DNA of 64,000 nt from Pseudorhizobium pelagicum (GTDB lineage Bacteria > Pseudomonadota > Alphaproteobacteria > Rhizobiales > Rhizobiaceae), in assembly GCA_000722615.1 (NCBI GenBank), contig JOKI01000013.1, positions 33,355 through 97,354 on the forward strand, read 5' to 3'. How positions within the stretch are numbered: the stretch's first letter is position 1; the number at the start of each line of letters is the position of its first letter. Made by a program: the position numbers and the translations under genes. Below are positions 54,503-63,386 of the stretch, one piece after another. Below the pieces are notes generated by a model. It was given only the letters and a program-made list of their open reading frames with translations. It made no database searches and had not been told where the DNA came from.

Positions 54503-55665
54503 ATGCCGCAGGCCTCCCCGCTGATCTTGCCTCCCTGATCGTTGCTCATGACCAGGGCAATGCCTATGATGCCGTCGTTCCCCCGATCGCCCAGACATCG
54601 CTGTTCACCTTCAGCGACTACGACCAGATGGTCTCGGCCTATCGCGGAGACATCATCAGGCCGATCTATACGCGCGGCCTCAATCCGACGGTGCGCGCCT
54701 TCGAGGAGATGCTGGCAAAGCTGGAATGCGCCGAGGACGCCCTGGGCTTTGCCAGCGGCATGGCCGCCATTTCCGCCACGGTCTTGAGTGTCGTCTCCCC
54801 CGGTGACCGCATCGTCGCCGTGCGCCATGTCTATCCCGACGCCTTTCGTCTGTTCGGGACAATCCTCAAGCGGATGCAGATCGACGTGACCTATGTCGAT
54901 GGCCGCGACGAGATGGCGGTCGATGAGGCGCTGGCGGGCGCCAGGCTGTTTTACATGGAAAGCCCGACGAGCTGGGTCATGGAGGCGCACGACGTCGGTG
55001 CCCTGGCCCAGCTTGCCAGGCGCCACGGCGTCGTCTCGGTGATCGACAACAGCTGGGCTAGTCCTGTCTTCCAGCAACCGCTCACGCTCGGCGTCGATCT
55101 CGTCGTCCATTCCGCCTCCAAATATCTTGGCGGCCACAGTGACGTTGTTGCCGGCGTCGTTGCCGGACCGAAGGCGTTGATCGATCGCATCCGCTCGGAG
55201 ACCTACCCCTACCTGGGCGGCAAGCTGTCGCCCTTCGACGCCTGGCTGCTCATCCGTGGACTGCGCACCTTGCCGATCCGGATGAAAGCGCATGAAGCCT
55301 CGGCGCTCGACATCGCACGACGGCTGCAGGCGCACCCGGCAGTCGCGCAGGTCTGCCATCCGGGCCTGTTGAATGAGCTGCCGCCGGGGCTGCACGGGAC
55401 CTCGGGCCTTTTCTCGTTCGAATTTGCCGACGGCATCGATATCCGCGCCTTTGCCAATCGGCTGAAGCTCTTCAAGCTGGGCGTCAGCTGGGGTGGGCAC
55501 GAGAGCCTGATCGTCCCGGGCGAGGTCGTCCTGCAGCAAAAGGCGCAGCCCAACTTTGCGCATGCCTTCGGCATCAGCGCGAGATCCGTTCGTCTCCATG
55601 TCGGCCTCGAGGGAACCGAGGCGCTGTGGAGCGATCTTCAGGAGGCCATCGAAGCCGCCTCCTGA
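54499..55665 (+). CDS. PLP-dependent Cys/Met-metabolism enzyme (cystathionine lyase type)
   Basis: A 388-residue enzyme of the MetB/MetC/MegL family. The PLP-binding lysine is K208 in HSASKYLGGHSD; GFASGMAAISATVL (phosphate binding), YMESPTSWVMEAHDV and SVIDNSWASPVFQQP (PLP-ring aspartate) are further family motifs. Members catalyse beta- or gamma-elimination or replacement at sulfur amino acids. Which one is unclear. Coupled to the regulator and to a carbohydrate-type ABC importer, so a C-S-containing nutrient is a reasonable guess. Confidence 0.9.
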   Translation: MNAAGLPADLASLIVAHDQGNAYDAVVPPIAQTSLFTFSDYDQMVSAYRGDIIRPIYTRGLNPTVRAFEEMLAKLECAEDALGFASGMAAISATVLSVVSPGDRIVAVRHVYPDAFRLFGTILKRMQIDVTYVDGRDEMAVDEALAGARLFYMESPTSWVMEAHDVGALAQLARRHGVVSVIDNSWASPVFQQPLTLGVDLVVHSASKYLGGHSDVVAGVVAGPKALIDRIRSETYPYLGGKLSPFDAWLLIRGLRTLPIRMKAHEASALDIARRLQAHPAVAQVCHPGLLNELPPGLHGTSGLFSFEFADGIDIRAFANRLKLFKLGVSWGGHESLIVPGEVVLQQKAQPNFAHAFGISARSVRLHVGLEGTEALWSDLQEAIEAAS

Positions 55666-55695
55666 AGACAGTCAACATCAACTGGGAGAAAGATC

Positions 55696-56955
55696 ATGAT
55701 CAAGACGCTGATGAGTGCGGCCCTGTTTACATCGCTGCTCGGTGGCGCCGCGTTTGCCGAGACACTGAAACTCGTTGAAGTCATCACCAGCCCGGAGCGG
55801 ACCGAAACCTTGAGGTCGATCGTGTCGACATTCGAGGCGGAAAACCCTGGCACCACCGTGGAGATCATCTCGCTGCCATGGAACGAGGCATTTCAGAAGT
55901 TCGCGACCATGGTCTCGGCGGGAGACACGCCGGACGTGATGGAAATGCCAGATACCTGGCTGTCGCTTTACGCCAACAACGGCATGCTCGAGAGCCTTGA
56001 GCCCTACCTGGAGACCTGGGAAAACACCAAGGAGCTGACGCCGCGCGCGCTGGAACTGGGACGCACCGTCGATAATACCGCCTATATGCTGCCCTACGGC
56101 TTTTACCTGCGGGCGATGTTCTACAACAGGACGCTGCTCGAAGAGGCGGGCATTTCAGAGCCGCCCAAGACCATGGACGAGTTCATCGCCGCGTCCGAGG
56201 CTGTTTCGAAACTGCCGGGAAAATACGGCTATTGCATGCGCGGCGGCGCCGGCGGCCTGAACGGCTGGATGATCTTCGGCGCCTCGATGGCCGGCAACAA
56301 CAGCTATTTTACCGAAGACGGCACCTCGACCCTCAACACGCAAGGGTGGATGCAGGGACTGCAATGGATGGTCGACCTCTACCAGAAGGGTTACGCGCCC
56401 AAGGACAGTGTCAACTGGGGCTTCAACGAGGTTGTCGCCGGCTTCTACTCCGGAACATGCGCCTTTCTCGACCAGGATCCCGATGCCCTGATCGCCATTG
56501 CCGAGCGCATGAAGGCGGAGGATTTTGCCGTCGCGCCGCTTCCCAAGGGCCCCGACGGCAAGTCCTTCCCGACGATTGGCTATGCCGGCTGGTCGATGTT
56601 TGCCGACAGCGACAACAAGGATCTGTCCTGGAAGCTGATTTCCACACTGCAAAGCCGGGACGGCAATCTGGAATGGAACAAACGCATCGGTGCCCTGCCG
56701 GCCTACACCTCGGCGCAAGAGGATCCTTTCTTTGCCGGCGACCAGTTCAAGGGATGGTTTGAGGAGCTTGCCGATCCCGACACGGTCCCCACCGTGATGC
56801 CAACCTATCTGGAGGAGTTTGCCTTCTTCAAGGACTCGCTGGCGATCAGCACCTCGCAGGAGGCACTGCTTGGCGACCTGACGGTCGAGGAGCTCGCCAA
56901 TCAGTGGGCGGACTACCTGACCAAGGCGCAAAAGAAGCATCTTGCCAAGCAGTAG
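55696..56955 (+). CDS. Extracellular solute-binding protein, family 1
   Basis: A 419-residue periplasmic protein with Sec signal MIKTLMSAALFTSLLGGAAFA (cleavage after residue 21). Family-1 patterns: IVSTFEAENPGTTVEIISLP, the ligand-pocket region YMLPYGFYLRAMFYNRTLLE and SWKLISTLQSRDGNLEWNKR. ATG preceded by GGGAGAAAG. It delivers ligand to the two permeases downstream. Carbohydrate-type fold; ligand unknown. Confidence 0.92.
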   Translation: MIKTLMSAALFTSLLGGAAFAETLKLVEVITSPERTETLRSIVSTFEAENPGTTVEIISLPWNEAFQKFATMVSAGDTPDVMEMPDTWLSLYANNGMLESLEPYLETWENTKELTPRALELGRTVDNTAYMLPYGFYLRAMFYNRTLLEEAGISEPPKTMDEFIAASEAVSKLPGKYGYCMRGGAGGLNGWMIFGASMAGNNSYFTEDGTSTLNTQGWMQGLQWMVDLYQKGYAPKDSVNWGFNEVVAGFYSGTCAFLDQDPDALIAIAERMKAEDFAVAPLPKGPDGKSFPTIGYAGWSMFADSDNKDLSWKLISTLQSRDGNLEWNKRIGALPAYTSAQEDPFFAGDQFKGWFEELADPDTVPTVMPTYLEEFAFFKDSLAISTSQEALLGDLTVEELANQWADYLTKAQKKHLAKQ

Positions 56956-57041
56956 AAGCCCCCGGGCGACAGACGTCACCGGCGGCCAGTGCCGCCGGTG
57001 ACGTCCAGCAACAACACGACAGCGTAAACGGGGACGACCAC

Positions 57042-57971
57042 ATGAGTCTGGCGGGCACAATGGGAGGGCACACGCGCAAGCCGTGGCTGAAGCGGTTGGC
57101 CGACACCTCCGAACCCTATCTGTACAGCGCGCCGTCCCTGATCCTGATCGTGACCGTGATGCTGGTCCCCCTGGCGCTGGGCATTTCCTATGCATTCCGG
57201 GACATCCAGCTTCTCAACCCCTTCTCCGGTGGCTTCATCGGTCTGGATCACTTCCGGGCTCTGGGCGAGGACACCGCCTTCTACCGGGCCCTGAAAAACA
57301 CGCTGTGGTGGACGGGCGCCTCGGTGTTCTTGCAGTTCACGTTCGGGCTGATCCTCGCCCTTCTCCTCGACAAGCCGTTCTGGGGCCGAGGGGTGGTCCA
57401 GGCGCTGGTCTTCCTGCCCTGGGCGGTTCCCTCTTTCCTTGCCGGTCTGAACTGGGCGTGGTTGTTCAATCCGGTGATTGGCCCGCTGCCACACTGGTTC
57501 TTCGCCCTTGGCCTCATCGATCAGCCGACCAATCTCCTTTCCGATCCGCATTATGCGATGTGGGGGCCGATCCTTGCCAATGTCTGGTGGGGGATCCCGT
57601 TCTTTGCCATCACGCTGCTGGCGGCCCTGCAGGCCATTCCGCGTGACCTCTACGAGGCGGCATCGATCGATGGCGCCACCGGCTTGCAGCGCTTCACGTC
57701 GATCACGCTGCCATTCCTTGCCCCGACCATTGCCATCACCGTTCTGTTGCGCACGGTATGGATTTCCAACTTTGCAGATCTCATCGTGGTGATGACGGGC
57801 GGCGGTCCGGCAGACCGCACCCAGATCGTCGCGAGCTATATCTTCACCCAGGCGTTCAGGCGGCTGGACTTCGGCTATGCCTCGGCGATCGCGCTCGTGT
57901 TGCTCGCCCTGCTGATGGCCTATTCGATGCTGATCATCCTGTTGCGCCAGTCGCTGCTGAGCAAGGACTAG
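57042..57971 (+). CDS. Carbohydrate-type ABC permease (MalF-like)
   Basis: A 309-residue permease. Start MSLAGTMGGHTRKPWLKRLA; hydrophobic segments begin at about residue 30 (YSAPSLILIVTVMLVPLALG), then FIGLDHFRALGEDTAFYRAL and EAA loop DLYEAASIDGATGLQRFTSI. An upstream in-frame start (56904) would overlap the binding-protein gene and was rejected. The next permease ATG is three bases after its stop. Confidence 0.92.
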   Translation: MSLAGTMGGHTRKPWLKRLADTSEPYLYSAPSLILIVTVMLVPLALGISYAFRDIQLLNPFSGGFIGLDHFRALGEDTAFYRALKNTLWWTGASVFLQFTFGLILALLLDKPFWGRGVVQALVFLPWAVPSFLAGLNWAWLFNPVIGPLPHWFFALGLIDQPTNLLSDPHYAMWGPILANVWWGIPFFAITLLAALQAIPRDLYEAASIDGATGLQRFTSITLPFLAPTIAITVLLRTVWISNFADLIVVMTGGGPADRTQIVASYIFTQAFRRLDFGYASAIALVLLALLMAYSMLIILLRQSLLSKD

Positions 57972-57974
57972 ACC

Positions 57975-58805
57975 ATGCAATCAGGCCTCCTCCCGACAAT
58001 CGCCCACCGGCTTGCGGTTCTTGCCTATGTCGTCTTTGCGCTGTTCCCCTTGTTCTGGCTCCTGAAGGTGTCGGTCACGCCCAACGACCTTCTGTACTCG
58101 GAAGGGGTCAGGATGTGGCCGTCGGCCACGACCTTCGAGCACTATGCGCATGTGCTGCGCCACAGCGCCTTTCCGACCTTTTTCAAGAACAGTGTGATCG
58201 TGTCCGGCTCGACGGCCGTCATCGTCACCCTGCTTGCCTCGCTGTCCGGTTATGCGCTGTCGCGCTTCAGCTTCCGCAGCAAATACTGGATCGTCGCCTT
58301 GATGCTGCTCACCCAGATGTTCCCGCTGGTCATGCTGGTGGCGCCGATCTTCAAGATCCTGTCACCGCTGGGGCTGACCAACAGCCTGACGGGGCTGGTG
58401 ATCGTCTACAGCGCCTTCAACGTGCCGTTTGCGACCTTCCTGATGCAGTCCTTCTTCGACGGCATCCCCAAGGATCTCGAGGAGGCGGCCATGATCGATG
58501 GCGCGACGCGCTTCACGGCCTTTCGCCAGATCATCCTGCCGCTGACACTGCCGGGCATTGCCGCAACGCTGGGCTTTGTATTCACCGCTGCCTGGAGCGA
58601 GCTCCTGTTTGCGCTGATGCTGATCAACGGCAATGACGCGGCAACCTTCCCGGTCGGACTCTTGACCTTCGTCTCGAAGTTCTCGGTGGATTTCGGGCAG
58701 ATGATGGCGGCCGGCATCCTCGCACTCATTCCCGCCGGTTTCTTCTTCCTTCTCATTCAACGCTATCTGGTGCAGGGCCTGACGGCCGGTGCAGTCAAAG
58801 GTTGA
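57975..58805 (+). CDS. Carbohydrate-type ABC permease (MalG-like)
   Basis: A 276-residue permease with six hydrophobic segments. LFWLLKVSVTPNDLLYSEGV follows the first helix; the EAA loop is DLEEAAMIDGATRFTAFRQI; the C-terminal QRYLVQGLTAGAVKG is the classic MalG end. Partner of the MalF-like gene immediately upstream; the ATPase gene starts five bases downstream. Confidence 0.93.
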   Translation: MQSGLLPTIAHRLAVLAYVVFALFPLFWLLKVSVTPNDLLYSEGVRMWPSATTFEHYAHVLRHSAFPTFFKNSVIVSGSTAVIVTLLASLSGYALSRFSFRSKYWIVALMLLTQMFPLVMLVAPIFKILSPLGLTNSLTGLVIVYSAFNVPFATFLMQSFFDGIPKDLEEAAMIDGATRFTAFRQIILPLTLPGIAATLGFVFTAAWSELLFALMLINGNDAATFPVGLLTFVSKFSVDFGQMMAAGILALIPAGFFFLLIQRYLVQGLTAGAVKG

Positions 58806-58809
58806 TCTC

Positions 58810-59895
58810 ATGGCCTCTATCTCGATCAAGAACCTGAAGAAGGCCTATGGCACCTTCTCCGTCCTGCATGGTGTCGACCTCGACATTGCCGACGGCGAAT
58901 TCGTTGTGCTGGTCGGGCCGTCGGGGTGCGGCAAGTCCACGCTGCTGCGGATGATTGCCGGTCTGGAGGGCGTCACCGAGGGGGAAATCCAGATTGACGG
59001 GGCGCGCGTCAATGACCGCCATCCCAAGGACCGCGACATCGCGATGGTGTTCCAGTCCTATGCGCTTTACCCGCATATGACGGTGGCGGAGAACATGAGC
59101 TACAGCCTGAGGCTGCGCAAGGTGGCCAAGGATGTCGCCGCAAGAGCGGTCACGGCAGCCTCCCAGAAGCTTGGCCTGGAGCCGTTTCTTGCCCGGCGCC
59201 CCAAGGCCCTGTCGGGGGGGCAGCGCCAGCGCGTGGCCATGGGACGCGCCATCGTCCGCCAGCCGAAGGCCTTTCTCTTCGATGAGCCGTTGTCGAACCT
59301 CGATGCCAGGTTGCGCGAGCAGATGCGCGCCGAAATCAAGAAGATGCATGCCGATCTCAAGGCGACGTCGATCTATGTCACCCATGACCAGATCGAGGCG
59401 ATGACCCTTGCCGATCGCATCGTTGCCATGCATGGCGGTGTGGTCCAGCAGGTCGGCAGCCCGCTCGATCTCTATGACCGTCCCGCCAACCTGTTTGTCG
59501 CCGGCTTCATTGGATCGCCGGGGATGAACTTCCTGGAGGGGCGGGCCGAGAAGGACGGAATCCGGCTCAGGGACGAAAGCTTCATGGCCATGGGCGACGT
59601 GCCCGAACATCTGCTCGGCCAACAGGTGACGCTCGGGATCCGGCCGGAGCACGTGGTGCTTGATGCGCACGGCCAGGGGATGCCGGCGCATCTGGATCTG
59701 GTTGAGCCGACCGGCTTCGGGATCATCCTGCATCTGACGCTGAACGGCTTGCCGTTGAAGGTCTTTACGCTGGATCGCGCCGTGCTGCAGGCCGGTCCGA
59801 TGGTCGCGGTCACCCTCGCGCAGGAGCATCTGCATCTGTTCGGGCCCGATGGATCAAGGATTGGCGGCACATCAGACCCAGCAGCGGCGGCGTGA
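58810..59895 (+). CDS. Carbohydrate-type ABC ATP-binding protein (MalK/UgpC-like)
   Basis: A 361-residue ATPase, last gene of the operon. Walker A GPSGCGKST (about 37-45), Q-loop VFQSYALYPHMTV, signature LSGGQRQRV, Walker B FLFDEPLSNLDARLR, H-loop YVTHDQIEAM, and TOBE region with LGIRPEHV. Start at 58810 (MASISIKNLKKAYG) is preferred over an in-frame ATG at 58789 that overlaps the permease gene. Confidence 0.93.
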   Translation: MASISIKNLKKAYGTFSVLHGVDLDIADGEFVVLVGPSGCGKSTLLRMIAGLEGVTEGEIQIDGARVNDRHPKDRDIAMVFQSYALYPHMTVAENMSYSLRLRKVAKDVAARAVTAASQKLGLEPFLARRPKALSGGQRQRVAMGRAIVRQPKAFLFDEPLSNLDARLREQMRAEIKKMHADLKATSIYVTHDQIEAMTLADRIVAMHGGVVQQVGSPLDLYDRPANLFVAGFIGSPGMNFLEGRAEKDGIRLRDESFMAMGDVPEHLLGQQVTLGIRPEHVVLDAHGQGMPAHLDLVEPTGFGIILHLTLNGLPLKVFTLDRAVLQAGPMVAVTLAQEHLHLFGPDGSRIGGTSDPAAAA

Positions 59896-60023
59896 GGGGC
59901 TGGTGAATGATGTCCAGTGTGCGACGCCGGTAAAGGGGGCAGCGCGAATTCCGGCAGACGCTACAGGCGAGATGCCAGATCCACCGCCTCCGTCTGCGGT
60001 CGAATGTCGGACCAGACCATCGC

Positions 60024-60122
60024 TCAACCTGTCGCTCGCGGATTCTCCTTTGCATACTGGCGAGGCAAGCGGCCGCTGGCCCGTTCGAACGCGGTGCTGA
60101 AGGCTTGTGGTGCCGAGCCGTT
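60024..60122 (-). pseudogene. AraC-type regulator C-terminal fragment
   Basis: On the minus strand about 30 codons, ending in TGA at 60024-60026, read GSAPQAFSTAFERASGRLPR then QYAKENPRATG. This is the final helix-turn-helix helix of AraC/XylS regulators (pattern GxxxxxAFxxAFxRxxGxxPxxY). No AraC sequence continues upstream, so it is a truncated scrap left by rearrangement. Confidence 0.6.
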
Positions 60123-60271
60123 GACGCTGATAGGCGCACATGGTCGCGCTCGATGGGGACCGCGGTGAGGAGGCAGACCCCAACCGCGACATTTGTGCAA
60201 TCAGGTAGCAACTGCCACCAGACGTAAGATTGCGCCGTCCGATGTTGAACTAGCGTCGGCGACGAAATCTC

Positions 60272-60475
60272 ATGCAGCCACGCAAAGTGGAAGCGTTAGA
60301 TTTGGCCGACCAGATTGAGCAGGAACTAGGTAACAATCAGCGCGATGCCGCAGAGGCGTTCGTGCGGAGCCTTCTGCAACGGCGGTTTCACGGTCAACGT
60401 CACCCGAGAAAGAAAATGCGGGCGCGTGAGGATTTCTCCGCCCCAGCCACCCACTCGATCAGATCTGGGGTCTGA
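60272..60475 (+). CDS. Possible small protein
   Basis: A 67-codon frame starting MQPRKVEALDLADQIEQELG followed by NNQRDAAEAFVRSLLQRRFH; the first half looks like an amphipathic helix, the second half is arbitrary and overlaps the 3' end of the convergent nucleotidyltransferase gene by 17 bp. No ribosome-binding site seen. Coding status doubtful. Confidence 0.22.
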   Translation: MQPRKVEALDLADQIEQELGNNQRDAAEAFVRSLLQRRFHGQRHPRKKMRAREDFSAPATHSIRSGV

Positions 60476-61624
60476 CGCCTCCCATCCTCCGCCTGAAGTT
60501 GACCAGGCCTTCTTTCCCATCCCCCATGCCGTGGCTCCTTCGATCGGTACCCGTCATCTTCTCGGCGTAGCATACGGCATCTTCGAGAAGGCCGAAGTCG
60601 CTATCCTGAAGGCGGAGAGAGCCAATCGCGAGATGCTTCCTCCATTTGGGGCCTCGCCTCCAGGCTTCCATCCATGCCGCGCCCAGTTCGAAGTCTTGTT
60701 TAGCCTCCGCCAGCCCACGGATCAGAGACGCAGACTGCGCGAGGTCCTTTGACACCTTGCTCGCCGCCTCCATCCCGCCTTGTCGTCGTGTCGAGAGGAT
60801 GAGCTTGTGCACGGCGAAACGCTGAGGCGCAGGCACCACCACCCCTACCCCGGCACCATGAAGGACGACTGATCTGACCGGTTCGTAGATCAGGAAGTCA
60901 AGAAATGGCAGGGCTTGTGCGCCGATATTGCCGAGCGCAGGCAACTTCGACAGGCCCCTTCCATAGTCCGCATCGCCCCTGTTCAGGGTCAGAATCTCGA
61001 TCTTTAGACCAGCCTTGTTCCGATATCCCGCCACCAGATCGGGGGAGAAGGCATTGAATATCGGCTTGAACGTGCTGTCGACCTCTTCGAGAATGTTGCC
61101 GATGTCGGTCATTGAGTCGTCCACGAGGACTGAGATGCTATAGAACTGGGCGATATCGATGTCGTCGGTCCGGTAGGTGGCCCGATCGAGCTTGATCCCC
61201 AGCAGCCCGCCGTAGGCCTGGAAGGCATGCGATCCCACGAGGATCGCGCGAAGGCGGAACAGGCCGTTGGCAGCCAGTTTCTCGATCGCCTCGCCTTCAG
61301 TAGCAGACGGAGACGGAAGTCCAGACCGCCTGAGCTGGCTCGCCAGCTTGCGACGTGCGGTGTAGTCGGCTTTAAGTGCGCTTGCGTTCTCGACGCGCCT
61401 GGTAACCTCGACATCGTCGACAGGCCCTACATATTTCGACCGAAGCTTTGGAGGTGCCGAGCCGTCACCTCTCTCGAGCGTACGGTGATACCAGTATTCG
61501 CGGTTGTGCCTGCGTAGTTTGATGAAGGAACCTGTCGTGGGAAACTGGTCGCTAAACTGGACATCATGAGCCCGCTCAACGAGCTCGGAAACGCGGTTTG
61601 ATCGAGACTTGAAAGCGATCTCAT
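60459..61624 (-). pseudogene. GSU2403-type nucleotidyltransferase-fold gene, frameshifted at its 5' end
   Basis: The body (paralogous to 62292-63386) contains the NTase signature: G-S in ILVGSHAFQAYGGLLG and DxD in RTDDIDIAQF, then FLDFLIYEPVRSVVL and FAVHKLILSTRR. The ATG at 61624 has an excellent ribosome-binding site (AAGGTGGAG) and two palindromes upstream, but five codons later the frame must shift: inserting one base in CTTTCAAGTC joins it to the homologous frame (KSRSNRVSELVERAHDVQF, then REYWYHR and KYVGPVDD). In that frame there is no ATG, GTG or TTG before the GTG at 61238, which lies inside the NTase core. Either inactivated, phase-variable or a one-base sequence error. Possible toxin of a toxin-antitoxin or defence pair. 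Confidence 0.72.
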
Positions 61625-61632
61625 GGCTCCAC

Positions 61633-61711
61633 CTTGCTACAAGTCTGCCGAACTTGTAGCAAGACTACACCAGTTGAGATCTTGCTACAGGTCTGCCAAA
61701 CTTGTAGCAAG
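61633..61711. repeat. Tandem pair of long palindromes upstream of nucleotidyltransferase gene 1
   Basis: Unit 1: CTTGCTACAAG (61633-61643), 9 bases, CTTGTAGCAAG (61653-61663), perfect 11-bp arms. Unit 2: CTTGCTACAGG (61681-61691), 9 bases, CTTGTAGCAAG (61701-61711), one arm mismatch. The units agree at 32 of 34 positions over their length plus three flanking bases and repeat with a 48-bp period. They lie directly before the ribosome-binding site at 61624, as operators of autoregulated modules do. Confidence 0.85.
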
Positions 61712-62244
61712 ACTGGGTTTCGGGATCCAGCGCAGAGGAACGGTATGGCTATCGATGCTTAATCTGGTCTCTGACATCCCTGGAGCCGGCCAACAAAGAT
61801 TTTTGGAGATCGGTCTCGACTTTGCACCGGCGCAATTGCACCTCTTCGACGCGCGCACCGAGCGACGGCTGGAGGCCATCGATCACGCTGCCGGTAACGG
61901 GTGACGCGGTAAAACACCACGGGCGTTTTCGAGCGCTGCGTAACACACACGCATTGCTCGTGCGGCAATGGCAATCGCCGCAGGCGTCGTGCCATCCAGG
62001 CCCGCGAGGTTTCCCATGAGCTGCGGTAGGATTTCGGATGGTGGCACGAAGGGGCCCCGTGAGCTCGGTGGCATCCGGCAATGCAGAGCAATATGGCGAT
62101 AGCCGCAGGCATGCGGTCCGCATTCCGGCGAAGCTGCGACCATGTGATTGCCGAAACTGGCTTGATCGGGCGCGAGGGCACTTGCCCCTCCGACAGTCCC
62201 TGTATCAGTCACTGCGGTCACGGCACTTCCCATGCTCCGGTATC
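61712..62244. other. Region between the two nucleotidyltransferase loci, no supported gene
   Basis: Minus-strand frames run through most of it (one includes SSRGPFVPPSEILPQLMGNL and TPAAIAIAARAMRVCYAALE, which has protein-like composition), but I recognise no family and see no ribosome-binding site. May hold a decayed gene. Confidence 0.4.
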
Positions 62245-62279
62245 TCCGTTATACCTTTCAACAGAAAAGGTATAACGGA
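62245..62279. promoter_or_regulatory. 14-bp-arm palindrome before nucleotidyltransferase gene 2
   Basis: TCCGTTATACCTTT (62245-62258), 7 bases, AAAGGTATAACGGA (62266-62279): perfect arms. It ends 12 bp before the ATG at 62292, so it probably overlaps the promoter or leader. The sequence differs from the palindromes of locus 1, which suggests a different binding protein. Confidence 0.75.
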
Positions 62280-62291
62280 CTTGAAGCGGCC

Positions 62292-63386
62292 ATGAAGAAG
62301 ATCGATCTCGTCTATCAGACCATGCTCGCCGAGCTTGGTCAACGTTGCATGGACGCGGCATGGACAGCTGACTTCCCACCAGATGGCCGCTTCCAGCGTG
62401 TCGTCGTCAAGGGCAAAGCCTATTGGTATTTCGATGTGCCTGACGGATCGGGCGGCAAGGCCCGGCGCTATGTCGGCTCTGCCGACGATCCAGAGATCGC
62501 ACAGCGGGTAAAAACCCATCAGCAGCAGAAGGACGATCTTCTTACCCGCAGGCGCATGGTCTCGTCCCTGACACGCGAGGGCGGCATGATTGCGCCTGAC
62601 ACGATGTCCGGCAACCTCGTCGAGGCACTGGCGGCCGGAGGGCTGTTCAGGCTTCGCGGCATCCTCATCGGGACGGTAGCGTTTCAGTGCTACGCCGGAC
62701 TACTCGGCGTTCGCTTGCCAGCGGCTGCGGTTTTGACCGGGGACGCGGACATCGCACAGGATTATGCCATCTCTCATGAAGTCGAAGACACCCTGCCCCC
62801 GATCGTCGATCTACTGCAGCACGTTGATCCGAGCTTTCGGCCTGTCCCGCATCGATCGGGTTCCGCGGCGTCGAGCGCCTTTCAGAACGCCACCGGTTAT
62901 CGTGTTGAATTCCTGACCTCCAACCGCGGCTCGGGAGAGTATATCGACCAGCCCGCGAAGATGCCTGCCCTCGGCGGCGCGAGCGCCGATCCTCTCCGGT
63001 TCTTGGACTTTCTCATCCGCGACCCGATGCGGACGGTCCTGCTCCACAAGAGTGGTGTCCCTGTAACTGTCCCGGATCCCGCCCGGTATGCAGTCCACAA
63101 GCTCATCGTCGCCACCAGGCGCCGAACTGACGGCATGAGTGCAATCAAGCGCGAGAAAGATATCCGACAGGCCGAAATCCTTTTCGAGGCCCTGTATGAA
63201 ACCCGCAGGTCATCCGACTTTGCGATCTCCTATGACGAGGCATGGAAACGAGGGCCGGCATGGCAGGCGGCACTGCAGCAGGCCAGACGGAGCATGTTGT
63301 CGAAAGCCGGTGTGAGCGCCCTCAGCCAGATCATCCGGCAGGGCAATCAGGAAATCGGGCTAGAGGGAGCTGAGGATCATCAATGA
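62292..63386 (+). CDS. GSU2403-type nucleotidyltransferase-fold protein
   Basis: A 364-residue protein. N-terminal helical part with GKAYWYFDVPDGSGGKARRY and VGSADDPEI, then the NTase core: ILIGTVAFQCYAGLLG (G127-T128) and TGDADIAQD (D151, D153), followed by FLDFLIRDPMRTVLL and YAVHKLIVATRRR. The hG[ST]...DxD arrangement is that of minimal nucleotidyltransferases. Paralog of the frameshifted gene at 60459-61624, in opposite orientation. Preceded by a large palindrome, followed by a 48-codon frame overlapping its stop (ATGA). Related folds serve as toxins or tRNA-modifying enzymes in AbiE-like systems; that role here is inference. Confidence 0.78.
   Translation: MKKIDLVYQTMLAELGQRCMDAAWTADFPPDGRFQRVVVKGKAYWYFDVPDGSGGKARRYVGSADDPEIAQRVKTHQQQKDDLLTRRRMVSSLTREGGMIAPDTMSGNLVEALAAGGLFRLRGILIGTVAFQCYAGLLGVRLPAAAVLTGDADIAQDYAISHEVEDTLPPIVDLLQHVDPSFRPVPHRSGSAASSAFQNATGYRVEFLTSNRGSGEYIDQPAKMPALGGASADPLRFLDFLIRDPMRTVLLHKSGVPVTVPDPARYAVHKLIVATRRRTDGMSAIKREKDIRQAEILFEALYETRRSSDFAISYDEAWKRGPAWQAALQQARRSMLSKAGVSALSQIIRQGNQEIGLEGAEDHQ

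Noticed and set aside
61759-62233. Minus-strand frames between the nucleotidyltransferase loci as a transposase remnant
   Set aside because: I considered an insertion-sequence origin, but no DDE or IS110-type motif and no terminal inverted repeats or target duplication could be found.
61633-62279. CRISPR-like repeats
   Set aside because: The repeated palindromes are only two copies with no spacer series, and the third palindrome (62245-62279) is unrelated in sequence.
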